The notes under the pieces are model-generated. The model worked only from the letters and a program-made list of their open reading frames with translations. It was not told the origin of the DNA and did no database searches. This document shows positions 1 through 5,491 of a stretch of 9,038 nucleotides of DNA, piece by piece. Location: NCBI GenBank assembly GCA_902766415.1, contig CACXDR010000002.1:1-9038 (forward strand), written 5' to 3'. The position numbers were made by a program, and so were the translations under genes. Each line of letters starts with the position of its first letter. Position 1 is the stretch's first letter. The stretch is from an uncultured Lachnospiraceae bacterium (GTDB lineage: Bacteria; Bacillota_A; Clostridia; Lachnospirales; Lachnospiraceae).

Positions 1-174
1 GAGCTGCTCCTGGGCCCTGGCCAATGCGTCTTTTGCTGACTCAAGCTCTGACTGCAGGCTCTCCGCCTGTGCCTTCAGCGCGTCGTATTCCTCCTGCGGG
101 ACCCCTTTGCTTCCGCACCCGGCGGAACAAATGAGGAACATCAGGACGACCAGCAGCAACCGGATCTTTTTCAT
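1..174 (-). CDS. Putative lipoprotein, N-terminal part only (runs off the window)
   Basis: The first 58 codons of a gene that continues beyond the left edge. Residues 1-20 form a lipoprotein signal peptide: MKKIR basic start, a hydrophobic core (LLLVVLMFLIC), then the lipobox SAGC with Cys20 as the predicted acylated residue. From about residue 27 the sequence is rich in E, Q, A and L with heptad-like spacing, suggesting an extracytoplasmic coiled coil. The ATG at 174 follows a purine-rich stretch (AGGCAGGGA) acting as ribosome binding site. It lies 58 bases after the stop of the ECF sigma gene with no terminator seen between them, so it is probably the last known member of that operon. Function is unknown. 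By position it may report to, or be a target of, the membrane-tethered sigma factor (inference). Confidence 0.8.
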   Translation of the reverse strand, partial: MKKIRLLLVVLMFLICSAGCGSKGVPQEEYDALKAQAESLQSELESAKDALARAQEQL

Positions 175-232
175 AGTATCATTCCCTGCCTTTCTTATGT
201 ATCTTTTCTGTTTTCATGATGTTTACAGATCT

Positions 233-1879
233 TCATTCCCGTGTCCTGAGGGCTTCTTCAAGCCCTTCCTCATCGGACACGTCGTACCACGTTATCGCCC
301 GGGCGTTATCCCTGTATGGATCATGGTCATCCAGGAATCCTGACCATTCCTGCGTGATCACCAGCTGATCTCCGGAACGGACTGCCCGCGATATGTAAAT
401 GTCTCCGCGCATACCGCCTGCCGCAAAGACCTGGAGCCCGTTTCCGTCGCCCATCATGCTTAACCCGCCGCGGAACCCGCCGGTCCCGGCAACGCCTGCG
501 GCAATGGCCTCTCCGGGGGCAGCCATGGTTCCCGAAGCTTCATCATAATAGAATATCCGGACGTGGTCGATGTAATCGTCGCCCAGCTGGCACAGCAGCA
601 GTGTCGGAACAGGATCTCCCGTGTGCATATATTCCAGCGCGTACAGATACTGTCCGTTCGGATAAGCATATTCACCGAAATCACAGGTATCCGCGCCGGC
701 GATGACCGCCCGGTACTGTCCGAGCGCTGCTTCGAGGCCCGTGTCCGCGTCATGCGCATCGTTTTCTGCTGACTCCTCCGGCAGCACGGAAGCAGAGCTT
801 TCCGGAGCGGCGGTAGATATCTCATTTTCCGGGGAGCTCTCCGGCTCCCGGGAGGAAAGCGTTCCAGGATCACTGGCGGAAGTGAACTCCGGCGCTTCCG
901 CCGCAGCGGCAGACTCCGCATACCGGACCGCGTGCCCCGCAAGTTTTGTAAGCCCGGCTGCGCCTCCTCCGATCACTGCCAGGGCAGCGGCTGCGGCCAG
1001 GGCGATCTTCGCCGCGGAAAAACCGGCACCCGCGGCCGATGCTGCCTTTGCCGTGCCGGCTGCCTTCGCCGCGCCGGCAGCATTTACCGCGCCGGCAGTC
1101 CGTGCCGCTCCGGCAGCATTTGCCGCGTGGGAACCACCGGGACCTGCTGTGTGCATAGTTTTGCCCGGTATCGACGATGAAGACGGCGCCAGTTCTCTCA
1201 AAACATTCTGCTGTATCCCGGCGTCCGGTATTTCCGCGGCATAAACGTCCTGCGCGCGCATGAGCCACAGAAGGAACGCGGCCGGCGCAAGACCGTAAAG
1301 CTTCGTGCCTCTCTTTTCCAGTTCGCGGACCTTTTTTTCGATCCTCCGGCGCCCGTACATGAGGCGGCTTTTCACAGCGTTCTCCGTCGCGTTCATCGAA
1401 GCGGCGATCTCCCTGACAGACATCTCCTCGTAGTAATACATTCCGATCGCGGCGCGTTGGTCCTCGGGAAGCTCGTCCAGGATCTCCCTGACCAGCCGGG
1501 CCGTCTCGTTCCGGTCGATGACATACTCCGGAAGGTGGCCGATGTTATCGTCCTCGAACCATTCTTCCGGGGACACGTCCCGGCTGCTCCCTTCCATCTC
1601 GGAGAAGAGCATCGGCCGCTTTTTCTTCAGCCAGTCCCTGGCTGTATTGGCAGAGATCTGGCGCACCCACGCCTCGAATTTTTCACCGTCGCCAAGGCCG
1701 CCCAGATATGTGAATGCCTTGATATACGAGTCCTGAAGGATATCGAACACGGCATCCTCGTCCCTGATCATCGATCTGACGGTGTAATAGGCCTTGTTAT
1801 AGGTCTGCTGATACAGGACCGCGATGGCGGACTGGTCCCCGCCCTGCGCTTTCCTGACAAGTTCTCCGGTACTGTACAT
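233..1879 (-). CDS. ECF sigma factor fused to a transmembrane helix and extracytoplasmic domain
   Basis: A 548-residue sigma-70 family protein. Residues about 10-90 match sigma region 2 (VLYQQTYNKAYY; EDAVFDILQDSYIKAF; FEAWVRQISANTARDWLKKK). Residues about 125-190 match region 4 (ILDELPEDQRAAIGMYYYEEMSVREIA, then the helix-turn-helix ATENAVKSRLMYGRRRI). After a hydrophobic patch (197-214) comes an Ala/Gly-rich linker (about 250-290), one clear membrane helix (about 289-310), a Ser/Glu/Pro-rich stalk (about 320-375) and a C-terminal domain (about 380-548), predicted outside the cell. ECF proteins usually have about 160-200 residues, so two thirds is extension. The frame stays open upstream to 2065, but the ATG at 1879 is chosen because AGGTGG (1889-1894) lies 9 bases before it and region 2 starts just after it. 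It overlaps the upstream small ORF by TAATG. Inference: the external domain controls the sigma in cis, replacing a separate anti-sigma factor. Confidence 0.9.
   Translation of the reverse strand: MYSTGELVRKAQGGDQSAIAVLYQQTYNKAYYTVRSMIRDEDAVFDILQDSYIKAFTYLGGLGDGEKFEAWVRQISANTARDWLKKKRPMLFSEMEGSSRDVSPEEWFEDDNIGHLPEYVIDRNETARLVREILDELPEDQRAAIGMYYYEEMSVREIAASMNATENAVKSRLMYGRRRIEKKVRELEKRGTKLYGLAPAAFLLWLMRAQDVYAAEIPDAGIQQNVLRELAPSSSSIPGKTMHTAGPGGSHAANAAGAARTAGAVNAAGAAKAAGTAKAASAAGAGFSAAKIALAAAAALAVIGGGAAGLTKLAGHAVRYAESAAAAEAPEFTSASDPGTLSSREPESSPENEISTAAPESSASVLPEESAENDAHDADTGLEAALGQYRAVIAGADTCDFGEYAYPNGQYLYALEYMHTGDPVPTLLLCQLGDDYIDHVRIFYYDEASGTMAAPGEAIAAGVAGTGGFRGGLSMMGDGNGLQVFAAGGMRGDIYISRAVRSGDQLVITQEWSGFLDDHDPYRDNARAITWYDVSDEEGLEEALRTRE
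1010..1132 (-). repeat. Low-complexity Ala/Gly linker encoded by imperfect repeats
   Basis: Inside the sigma gene, codons about 250-290 encode almost only Ala, Gly, Thr, Lys and Asn, in AAGAA- and AAGTA-like units. At DNA level CCGGCAGCATTT recurs at 1074-1085 and 1110-1121, a 36-base (12-codon) spacing, amid other GCCGGC-rich imperfect copies. The segment joins the cytoplasmic sigma domains to the membrane helix and probably acts as a flexible tether. Such DNA is prone to in-frame length change. Confidence 0.6.
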
Positions 1880-1998
1880 TACTTCTTTCCACCTCTGTTT
1901 TTCCTGTCCAGCAGTTTCCGAAGGAGCAGCTTTTTCTTTTGCTGATCCACGGGGAAGCTTTCGATCGCTGACCGGATAAGCTGTCTTAAGAGGTCCAT
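1879..1998 (-). CDS. Small basic protein, 39 residues, translationally coupled to the ECF sigma gene
   Basis: A short ORF in a different frame from the sigma gene, starting MDLLRQLIRSAIESF and ending DRKNRGGKK. The ATG at 1998 is preceded by AAGGAG (2008-2013) at a 9-base spacing. Its TAA stop (1879-1881) shares a base with the sigma ATG in the arrangement TAATG, the classic form for termination-reinitiation coupling. The N-terminal half could form an amphipathic helix and the C-terminal half is Lys/Arg/Leu-rich, with no signal peptide or membrane helix. It lies between the putative ECF promoter and the sigma gene, so it would be on the same transcript. No family is recognised. It may be a sigma-binding micro-protein, or a leader ORF whose translation sets sigma output. 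The ribosome site and overlap support it; coding status is unproven. Confidence 0.6.
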   Translation of the reverse strand: MDLLRQLIRSAIESFPVDQQKKKLLLRKLLDRKNRGGKK

Positions 1999-2071
1999 GA
2001 TCAACCACTCCTTCCATACCGCACTCGGCGCGCAAGTCCCGCGGGCAGGACTTGAACCCTTTCACATATAG

Positions 2072-2098
2072 GACGACCGGGAAGGATGGATGGTTGCA
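2072..2098 (-). promoter_or_regulatory. ECF-type promoter driving the sORF-sigma-lipoprotein unit
   Basis: On the minus strand TGCAAC (2093-2098) is followed after exactly 17 bases by CGTC (2072-2075). This matches the layout of known ECF promoters (AAC-containing -35, CGTC or CGTA -10). Just upstream (about 2099-2121) is an A/T tract resembling an UP element. The start point would fall near 2064, giving a leader of about 65 bases before the small ORF. Such promoters are often recognised by the sigma factor they control, so autoregulation is inferred. Confidence 0.55.
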
Positions 2099-2136
2099 GT
2101 TCTTTTTAATTTTTTTTGCTTCTGTATCCCGGAAAG

Positions 2137-2185
2137 AAGGCCTTACGGCTCATGCCCCTTTCCGTCCTTATAAGGCCTTACGGCT
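2137..2185 (-). repeat. 14-bp direct repeat with self-complementary core at the end of the TMEM175 gene
   Basis: AGCCGTAAGGCCTT (minus strand) occurs at 2172-2185, overlapping the TMEM175 stop codon, and again at 2137-2150. The core AAGGCCTT is a perfect palindrome, and with the nearby ACGG/CCGT pairs the two copies could fold together as a stem. No T-run follows on the minus strand, so this is not a standard intrinsic terminator, though it separates the TMEM175 gene from the ECF promoter. Confidence 0.5.
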
Positions 2186-2906
2186 TCCCTTCCTCTCCGT
2201 CCTCTTCAAAGCTTGCGCTGCGCAGCACCTCGTCTTCCCTGCGGATGCTCCTCCGCCGCGGCTGGAGGAAGCTGACCAGCGGGAGGATCAGGAAGCAGGG
2301 CATGATGATCCTGGGCCAGTAAAGGCCCAGAACGATCAGGACCAGGCTGATGGCGATCACCGTAAACTGGCTCCTGGCAAACATATAGACATACAGCTCC
2401 TCCAGTCCGCGGAACCGCTCCCGGATCGCGGCGAACTGAAGGCAGCCCTCAATAATGCAGACCGCAAGGAACACGGTCCCGTAGGCCGCGACAGCCCGGG
2501 GCGTCCGTTCGATCAGGACCCATTTCGTCATGACCGGGATCAGAGACAGCGCCGCAAGGGAAAAGAAATTCAGGATCACGATGACGTGGTCCGCGGCCTG
2601 TACGGATTCAAAGATCCTGTGATGGTCATACCAGAAGTCCGCCACGATGAAAAAGCTCACCAGGAACAGGCCGACCGCTTTTAAGAACTGCAGATAACCT
2701 GACGACACGCCGGGGACCGGGAGCTCCAGGACCATGATCGTGATGAGGATCGCGATCACCCCGTCATTGAAGGTCTCAAGGTGCTGCTTCATGAGCAGAG
2801 GCGATCTTTTGTCCGCCTCATGCAGCTTCTCTTCCAGGTGAAAAAGCTTCTCTTCCTCCTCCGGCGTCAGTTCTCTGTGCCCGGGGATCGTATACTGTCT
2901 CCGCAT
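2178..2906 (-). CDS. TMEM175-family (DUF1211) membrane protein, probable K+ channel subunit
   Basis: A 242-residue polytopic membrane protein. After a charged cytoplasmic N-terminus (1-40), helix 1 begins with LETFNDGVIAILITIMVLEL (43-62), the TMEM175 signature, whose usual form is FSDG. Five more hydrophobic segments follow at about 71-93, 107-127, 138-160, 172-195 and 198-214, then a charged tail. Six helices is the normal size of a bacterial TMEM175 subunit, and family members characterised elsewhere form tetrameric potassium-selective channels. The ATG at 2906 is preferred because AGGAAGGG lies about 7 bases upstream. A longer reading would start at a TTG at 2951 inside the upstream gene without a clear ribosome site. 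It follows the coiled-coil gene by 28 bases and is probably co-transcribed with it. FNDG instead of FSDG is a conservative change in the filter-associated motif. Confidence 0.85.
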   Translation of the reverse strand: MRRQYTIPGHRELTPEEEEKLFHLEEKLHEADKRSPLLMKQHLETFNDGVIAILITIMVLELPVPGVSSGYLQFLKAVGLFLVSFFIVADFWYDHHRIFESVQAADHVIVILNFFSLAALSLIPVMTKWVLIERTPRAVAAYGTVFLAVCIIEGCLQFAAIRERFRGLEELYVYMFARSQFTVIAISLVLIVLGLYWPRIIMPCFLILPLVSFLQPRRRSIRREDEVLRSASFEEDGEEGKP

Positions 2907-2934
2907 TCGCTTCCCTTCCTCTCTTTTTCCCTGT

Positions 2935-3459
2935 TCAGAAGATGCTCCCAAGCATGCCGGTCACTTCGCCGGAGAGGCTGATCCCCTCCAGCAGTGCCAT
3001 GACACGCTGCAGCTGTTCCGCCGTGCCGCTGTCCAGCGCCGCTTTCCGGGCCTCCAGCTCCCTTTGAAGCTCCTCAATGCGGGCGCCGCGCCGCGCGCTG
3101 ATCTCACGCACAGCCGCGTCGTTCCGGGCCGCCCCGAAAAGGGACGGCATCATCTTAAGCATCACCTCAAGGTCGTCCCCGGCCATTTTCTCTCCGGCGC
3201 GGGCTTCGATCTCGTCCGCCTTCGTCTCAAGCCCTTCAAGCTTCTCCGAAAGCCGCTGCTCTGCTTCTGAAAGCGCTCTGGAAAGCCCGGCCGGATCCCC
3301 TTTCCCGGCCTTCAGGATCTCAAGCACAGAAAGATACTCCTGCTCCACGGCGTCGTATCCTTCCTCAAAAGAGCGGCAGGCCTCAGTCCCTGCATCGGCG
3401 GCCGGTTCCTCCCTGCCGCCTTCAAAGAAACTTTTCAATAAAGAAAAAGGTGAATTCAT
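2935..3459 (-). CDS. Hypothetical coiled-coil protein
   Basis: A 174-residue soluble, acidic protein without signal peptide or membrane helix. The N-terminus (MNSPFSLLKSFFEGG) is amphipathic. Residues about 32-95 and 125-160 are rich in Glu, Ala, Leu, Lys and Arg with heptad-like spacing (for example LSEKLEGLETKADEIEARAG and RIEELQRELEARKAALDSG), so two coiled-coil arms separated by a short methionine-rich segment (EVMLKMMPSLFG) are likely. The ATG at 3459 follows AAGGGG at a suitable distance, and an extended -10 promoter is seen at 3547-3555. The stop lies 28 bases before the TMEM175 start, suggesting one operon. I do not recognise the family. A scaffold or partner role for the channel is only a guess from position. 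Confidence 0.75.
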   Translation of the reverse strand: MNSPFSLLKSFFEGGREEPAADAGTEACRSFEEGYDAVEQEYLSVLEILKAGKGDPAGLSRALSEAEQRLSEKLEGLETKADEIEARAGEKMAGDDLEVMLKMMPSLFGAARNDAAVREISARRGARIEELQRELEARKAALDSGTAEQLQRVMALLEGISLSGEVTGMLGSIF

Positions 3460-3489
3460 CCCTTGCCCCTTTCATCCATCCTCCCGGGT

Positions 3490-3532
3490 GAACACGGAAA
3501 TATCTCCTTCCGATGCCGCGGGAACACGGAAA
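3490..3532. repeat. 11-bp direct repeat in the leader of the coiled-coil gene
   Basis: GAACACGGAAA on the plus strand occurs at 3490-3500 and 3522-3532, 32 bases apart (about three helical turns). Both copies lie between the inferred start point near 3540 and the ATG at 3459, so they could be a tandem operator or RNA element, or simple duplication. Confidence 0.4.
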
Positions 3533-3546
3533 ACCCCTTTCCAGTT

Positions 3547-3555
3547 ATCATAGCA
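3547..3555 (-). promoter_or_regulatory. Extended -10 promoter for the coiled-coil/TMEM175 unit
   Basis: The minus strand reads TGCTATGAT, an extended -10 (TGn plus TATGAT, 5 of 6 matches to TATAAT). No good -35 is present 16-18 bases upstream (only a T-rich GTGTTTT), as is common for extended -10 promoters. It would give a leader of about 80 bases to the ATG at 3459. Confidence 0.45.
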
Positions 3556-3610
3556 CAGGATCGCAGGGAAAACACGACCGCCGGAGGATCAGCTGAAGGA
3601 CAAAAGGGAG

Positions 3611-3650
3611 AAAGCGCAGAAAACGCAAAGAAAAAAGCGCAGAAAACGCA
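3611..3650. repeat. 17-bp exact tandem repeat, purine-rich
   Basis: AAAGCGCAGAAAACGCA is found at 3611-3627 and again at 3634-3650 (period 23), with a degraded third copy beginning near 3654. The tract is strongly purine-rich on the plus strand and lies just downstream of the MATE terminator. Function unknown. Confidence 0.55.
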
Positions 3651-3678
3651 GATAAAGCCGCAGAAAAAACTGCAGCTG

Positions 3679-3745
3679 AAAAGAAAAAGCAGACAGCGTT
3701 CCCCCTGCGTCCGGTACTGCTCCGGACACCGGGGAACCTGTCTGC
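3679..3745 (-). terminator. Long intrinsic terminator of the MATE gene
   Basis: On the minus strand GCAGACAG pairs with CTGTCTGC (outer 8 bp), GTTCCCC with GGGGAAC (7 bp) and GTCCGG with CCGGAC (6 bp) around a 7-base loop, followed at once by TTTTTCTT (3681-3688). It lies about 105 bases after the MATE stop codon. The right arm of a related element is seen at 8979-9004. Confidence 0.85.
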
Positions 3746-3850
3746 AAAGATCATTCCTTGATACAACAGTTCCATCTATATTTTACAGACCTCATAATGA
3801 CGGCCTGGTGATTTTTTCAGGCGGACAGGTGCATCGTCCGACGTATTTCC

Positions 3851-5353
3851 TCAGGCGAACGAATGCGCCGTCCTGTGCTCCTTTACGCTCTCCTCTTTCC
3901 TGATCTTCAGGAGCTTCTTCGCCTTCGCGGTGCAGTGGTAGAACGCGGGCACCAGGAACAGGTTCGCCAGCACCCATGCAAGCGGTGACGCAAAGCATAC
4001 CGCGGTAAATCCGAACAGCGGGACGCCCGCGAAGCCGGCGACCGTCCGGGCGATCATCTCCATGACGCCCGAAAGGATCGAGAAGCCGGACCAGCCCATG
4101 CCCTGGATCGCGAAGCGCCACACGTTGACGATCGTAAGCGACCAGTAGAACAGGGACGTCCAGATCAGGTAGGTATGGGTCATCTGAATGACCTCGGTGT
4201 TGGAGGCGTCGATAAAGAGGAGCGGGATCACGCCGCCGAACGCCAGCATGATGCCGAACGCCGCGACGCCGTAGACGCAGCCCAGCTTCGTCGCCGTCCA
4301 GACGCCCTCCGTGATACGGTCCACCTTGCCTGCGCCGAGGTTCTGGCCGCTCCAGGTGGCCATGGTCACGCCGAGCGCGTCGAACACGCAGGCGAAGAAC
4401 ATGTGGATCTTCTGCCCTGCCGCCATCGCCGCGACCGCTGCCGCGCCGAGGGTATTGACCGCGGTCTGCAGGACCACGGAGCCGATCGCCGTGACGGAGT
4501 ACTGGAGGCCCATCGGGATGCCCATGGCGCAGAGGATCATGCAGTGATGCGCGCTGAGCGCCGTCTCTCCCTTCCGGAACCGGAGGATCGGGATGTTCTT
4601 ATACATGTAGACCAGGCACAGGAACCCCGAAAGCGCCTGAGAGAACACGGTCGCGAGCGCGGGCCCGTTCACGTCAAAGCCGAAGAGCCCGACCAGGACG
4701 CAGTCGAGGACGATGTTCACGACCGACGCGAGGATCAGGAAGTACACCGGCGTGCGCGCGTCGCCGAGCGCGCGGATCACGGAAGCGGTCGCGTTGTAAA
4801 GGAAGGTCGCCGGAATCCCAAGGAACACGATCAGGATGTACAGATACGCCCTGTCCATGAGCTCCTCCGGGGTCTGCATGGCGGTCAGGATCTGCCGCGT
4901 AAACATACTCACGAACGCGGTAAGCACCGCCGCGATCACAAGGCCCAGCCAGACGATGTTCGCCGTGTAGCGCCGCATGTTCACGTGGTCGCCCGCGCCG
5001 AACTGCTGCGAAACCGGGATGGCAAAGCCGGAGCACACGCCGATCACGAAGCCGTTCACCAGGAAGTTCACCGCCCCGGTGGAGCCGACCGCCGCAAGCG
5101 CGTCAACACCTAAAAACCGGCCGACGATGATCGTATCCGCCATACTGTAAAGCTGCTGGAACAGGGTCCCGAGCAGCATGGGGATCGCGAAGCCAAGGAT
5201 CAGCTTAAGCGGGCTCCCCTCTGTCATGTCGCGGACTGCGGAACGGCGCGCCGCCGCGCCGGCCTTCTGTGTGGAAACTGCACTACTCTGTGTATTACTC
5301 AATTCAGACGCCTTCTTTCCTGCGCCCTCCCCGGGGCGACTCCCGCGTATCAT
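3851..5353 (-). CDS. MATE-family multidrug/Na+(H+)-coupled efflux protein
   Basis: A 500-codon frame encoding a 12-helix inner membrane transporter. From residue 43 it reads MTEGSPLKLILGFAIPMLLG then LFQQLYSMADTIIVGRFLG, the characteristic start of Gram-positive MATE proteins. Two homologous six-helix halves follow, including ALGDARTP in the first half and MGIPMGLQYS at the start of the second. Family members expel cationic drugs or metabolites using an ion gradient; substrate cannot be read from sequence. Start choice is uncertain. The ATG at 5353 has no strong ribosome site but overlaps the stop of a possible 8-codon leader. A TTG at 5302 has AGAAGG about 8 bases upstream. The Met at residue 43 has no visible ribosome site. 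The unit has its own strong promoter (5400-5428) and terminator (3679-3745), so it is transcribed separately from the ABC operon. Confidence 0.93.
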   Translation of the reverse strand: MIRGSRPGEGAGKKASELSNTQSSAVSTQKAGAAARRSAVRDMTEGSPLKLILGFAIPMLLGTLFQQLYSMADTIIVGRFLGVDALAAVGSTGAVNFLVNGFVIGVCSGFAIPVSQQFGAGDHVNMRRYTANIVWLGLVIAAVLTAFVSMFTRQILTAMQTPEELMDRAYLYILIVFLGIPATFLYNATASVIRALGDARTPVYFLILASVVNIVLDCVLVGLFGFDVNGPALATVFSQALSGFLCLVYMYKNIPILRFRKGETALSAHHCMILCAMGIPMGLQYSVTAIGSVVLQTAVNTLGAAAVAAMAAGQKIHMFFACVFDALGVTMATWSGQNLGAGKVDRITEGVWTATKLGCVYGVAAFGIMLAFGGVIPLLFIDASNTEVIQMTHTYLIWTSLFYWSLTIVNVWRFAIQGMGWSGFSILSGVMEMIARTVAGFAGVPLFGFTAVCFASPLAWVLANLFLVPAFYHCTAKAKKLLKIRKEESVKEHRTAHSFA

Positions 5354-5379
5354 TACGCTTTTTCTTCGTATTTACGCAT
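5353..5379 (-). CDS. Possible 8-residue leader peptide of the MATE gene
   Basis: Starting about 14 bases after the predicted transcription start, ATG at 5379 opens MRKYEEKA followed by TAA, and the stop shares its last base with the MATE ATG at 5353 (TAATG). A GAGAAGAG stretch (5384-5391) sits just upstream as a modest ribosome site. If translated, reinitiation would explain how the MATE ATG is used without its own strong site. Leader peptides control several drug-resistance genes by translation, but no stalling motif can be named here. Could be chance. Confidence 0.35.
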   Translation of the reverse strand: MRKYEEKA

Positions 5380-5399
5380 TTTTCTCTTCTCAGCGAGGC

Positions 5400-5428
5400 A
5401 TTATAGCACTCTTGTATACTAGTGTAAA
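5400..5428 (-). promoter_or_regulatory. Strong sigma-A promoter of the MATE gene
   Basis: Minus strand: -35 TTTACA (5423-5428, 5 of 6 to consensus), a 17-base spacer, and -10 TATAAT (5400-5405, perfect) preceded by TGC, an extended -10. Start point predicted near 5393. It lies between the ABC terminator and the MATE gene, which sets the MATE gene as its own transcription unit. Confidence 0.85.
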
Positions 5429-5440
5429 GCTGACAAAACG

Positions 5441-5468
5441 ACAAAAAACAGGCCTCAAAGGGCCTGTT
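5441..5468 (-). terminator. Intrinsic terminator of the YcxB-ABC operon
   Basis: Minus strand: AACAGGCC, loop CTTTGA, GGCCTGTT, then a run of T. The perfect 8-bp stem and T-run lie 23 bases after the ABC transporter stop codon and just upstream of the MATE promoter. Confidence 0.9.
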
Positions 5469-5491
5469 TCGTTAAAAAAATGACGAAGTGC

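Larger units (their letters stand above)
3460..3850. other. 391-base intergenic region between the MATE gene and the coiled-coil gene
   Basis: No convincing gene. It holds the MATE terminator (3679-3745), a purine-rich stretch on the plus strand with short tandem repeats (3611-3650), an extended -10 promoter reading toward the coiled-coil gene, and an 11-bp direct repeat in that gene's leader. A 75-codon minus-strand frame (3548-3775) lacks a ribosome binding site and runs through the terminator, so it is not called. Confidence 0.7.

Noticed and set aside
702..1244. 180-codon Ala-rich plus-strand frame
   Set aside because: It is the antisense of the Ala/Gly linker of the sigma factor, where repeated GC-rich codons keep all frames open.
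2047..2060. GGTTCAAGTCC on the minus strand, resembling a tRNA T-loop
   Set aside because: Only about three stem pairs form and no acceptor, D or anticodon arm is present around it.
1880..2065. 62-residue N-terminal extension of the ECF sigma frame
   Set aside because: It precedes sigma region 2 without similarity to it, overlaps the better small ORF, and would begin at or before the predicted transcription start.
3454..3500. Seven-codon leader ORFs before the coiled-coil gene (GTG- and ATG-initiated)
   Set aside because: The GTG one ends before the gene without overlap and the ATG one has its purine tract too close; both are likely chance.
3548..3775. 75-codon minus-strand frame with a Phe/Ala/Leu-rich product
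   Set aside because: No ribosome site, passes through a strong terminator hairpin and a T-rich repeat tract that creates the apparent hydrophobicity.
4175..5113. 312-codon plus-strand frame antisense to the MATE gene
   Set aside because: The product is His/Arg/Asp-rich with no domain, lies wholly within a well-supported membrane transporter gene and has no ribosome site; a GC shadow.
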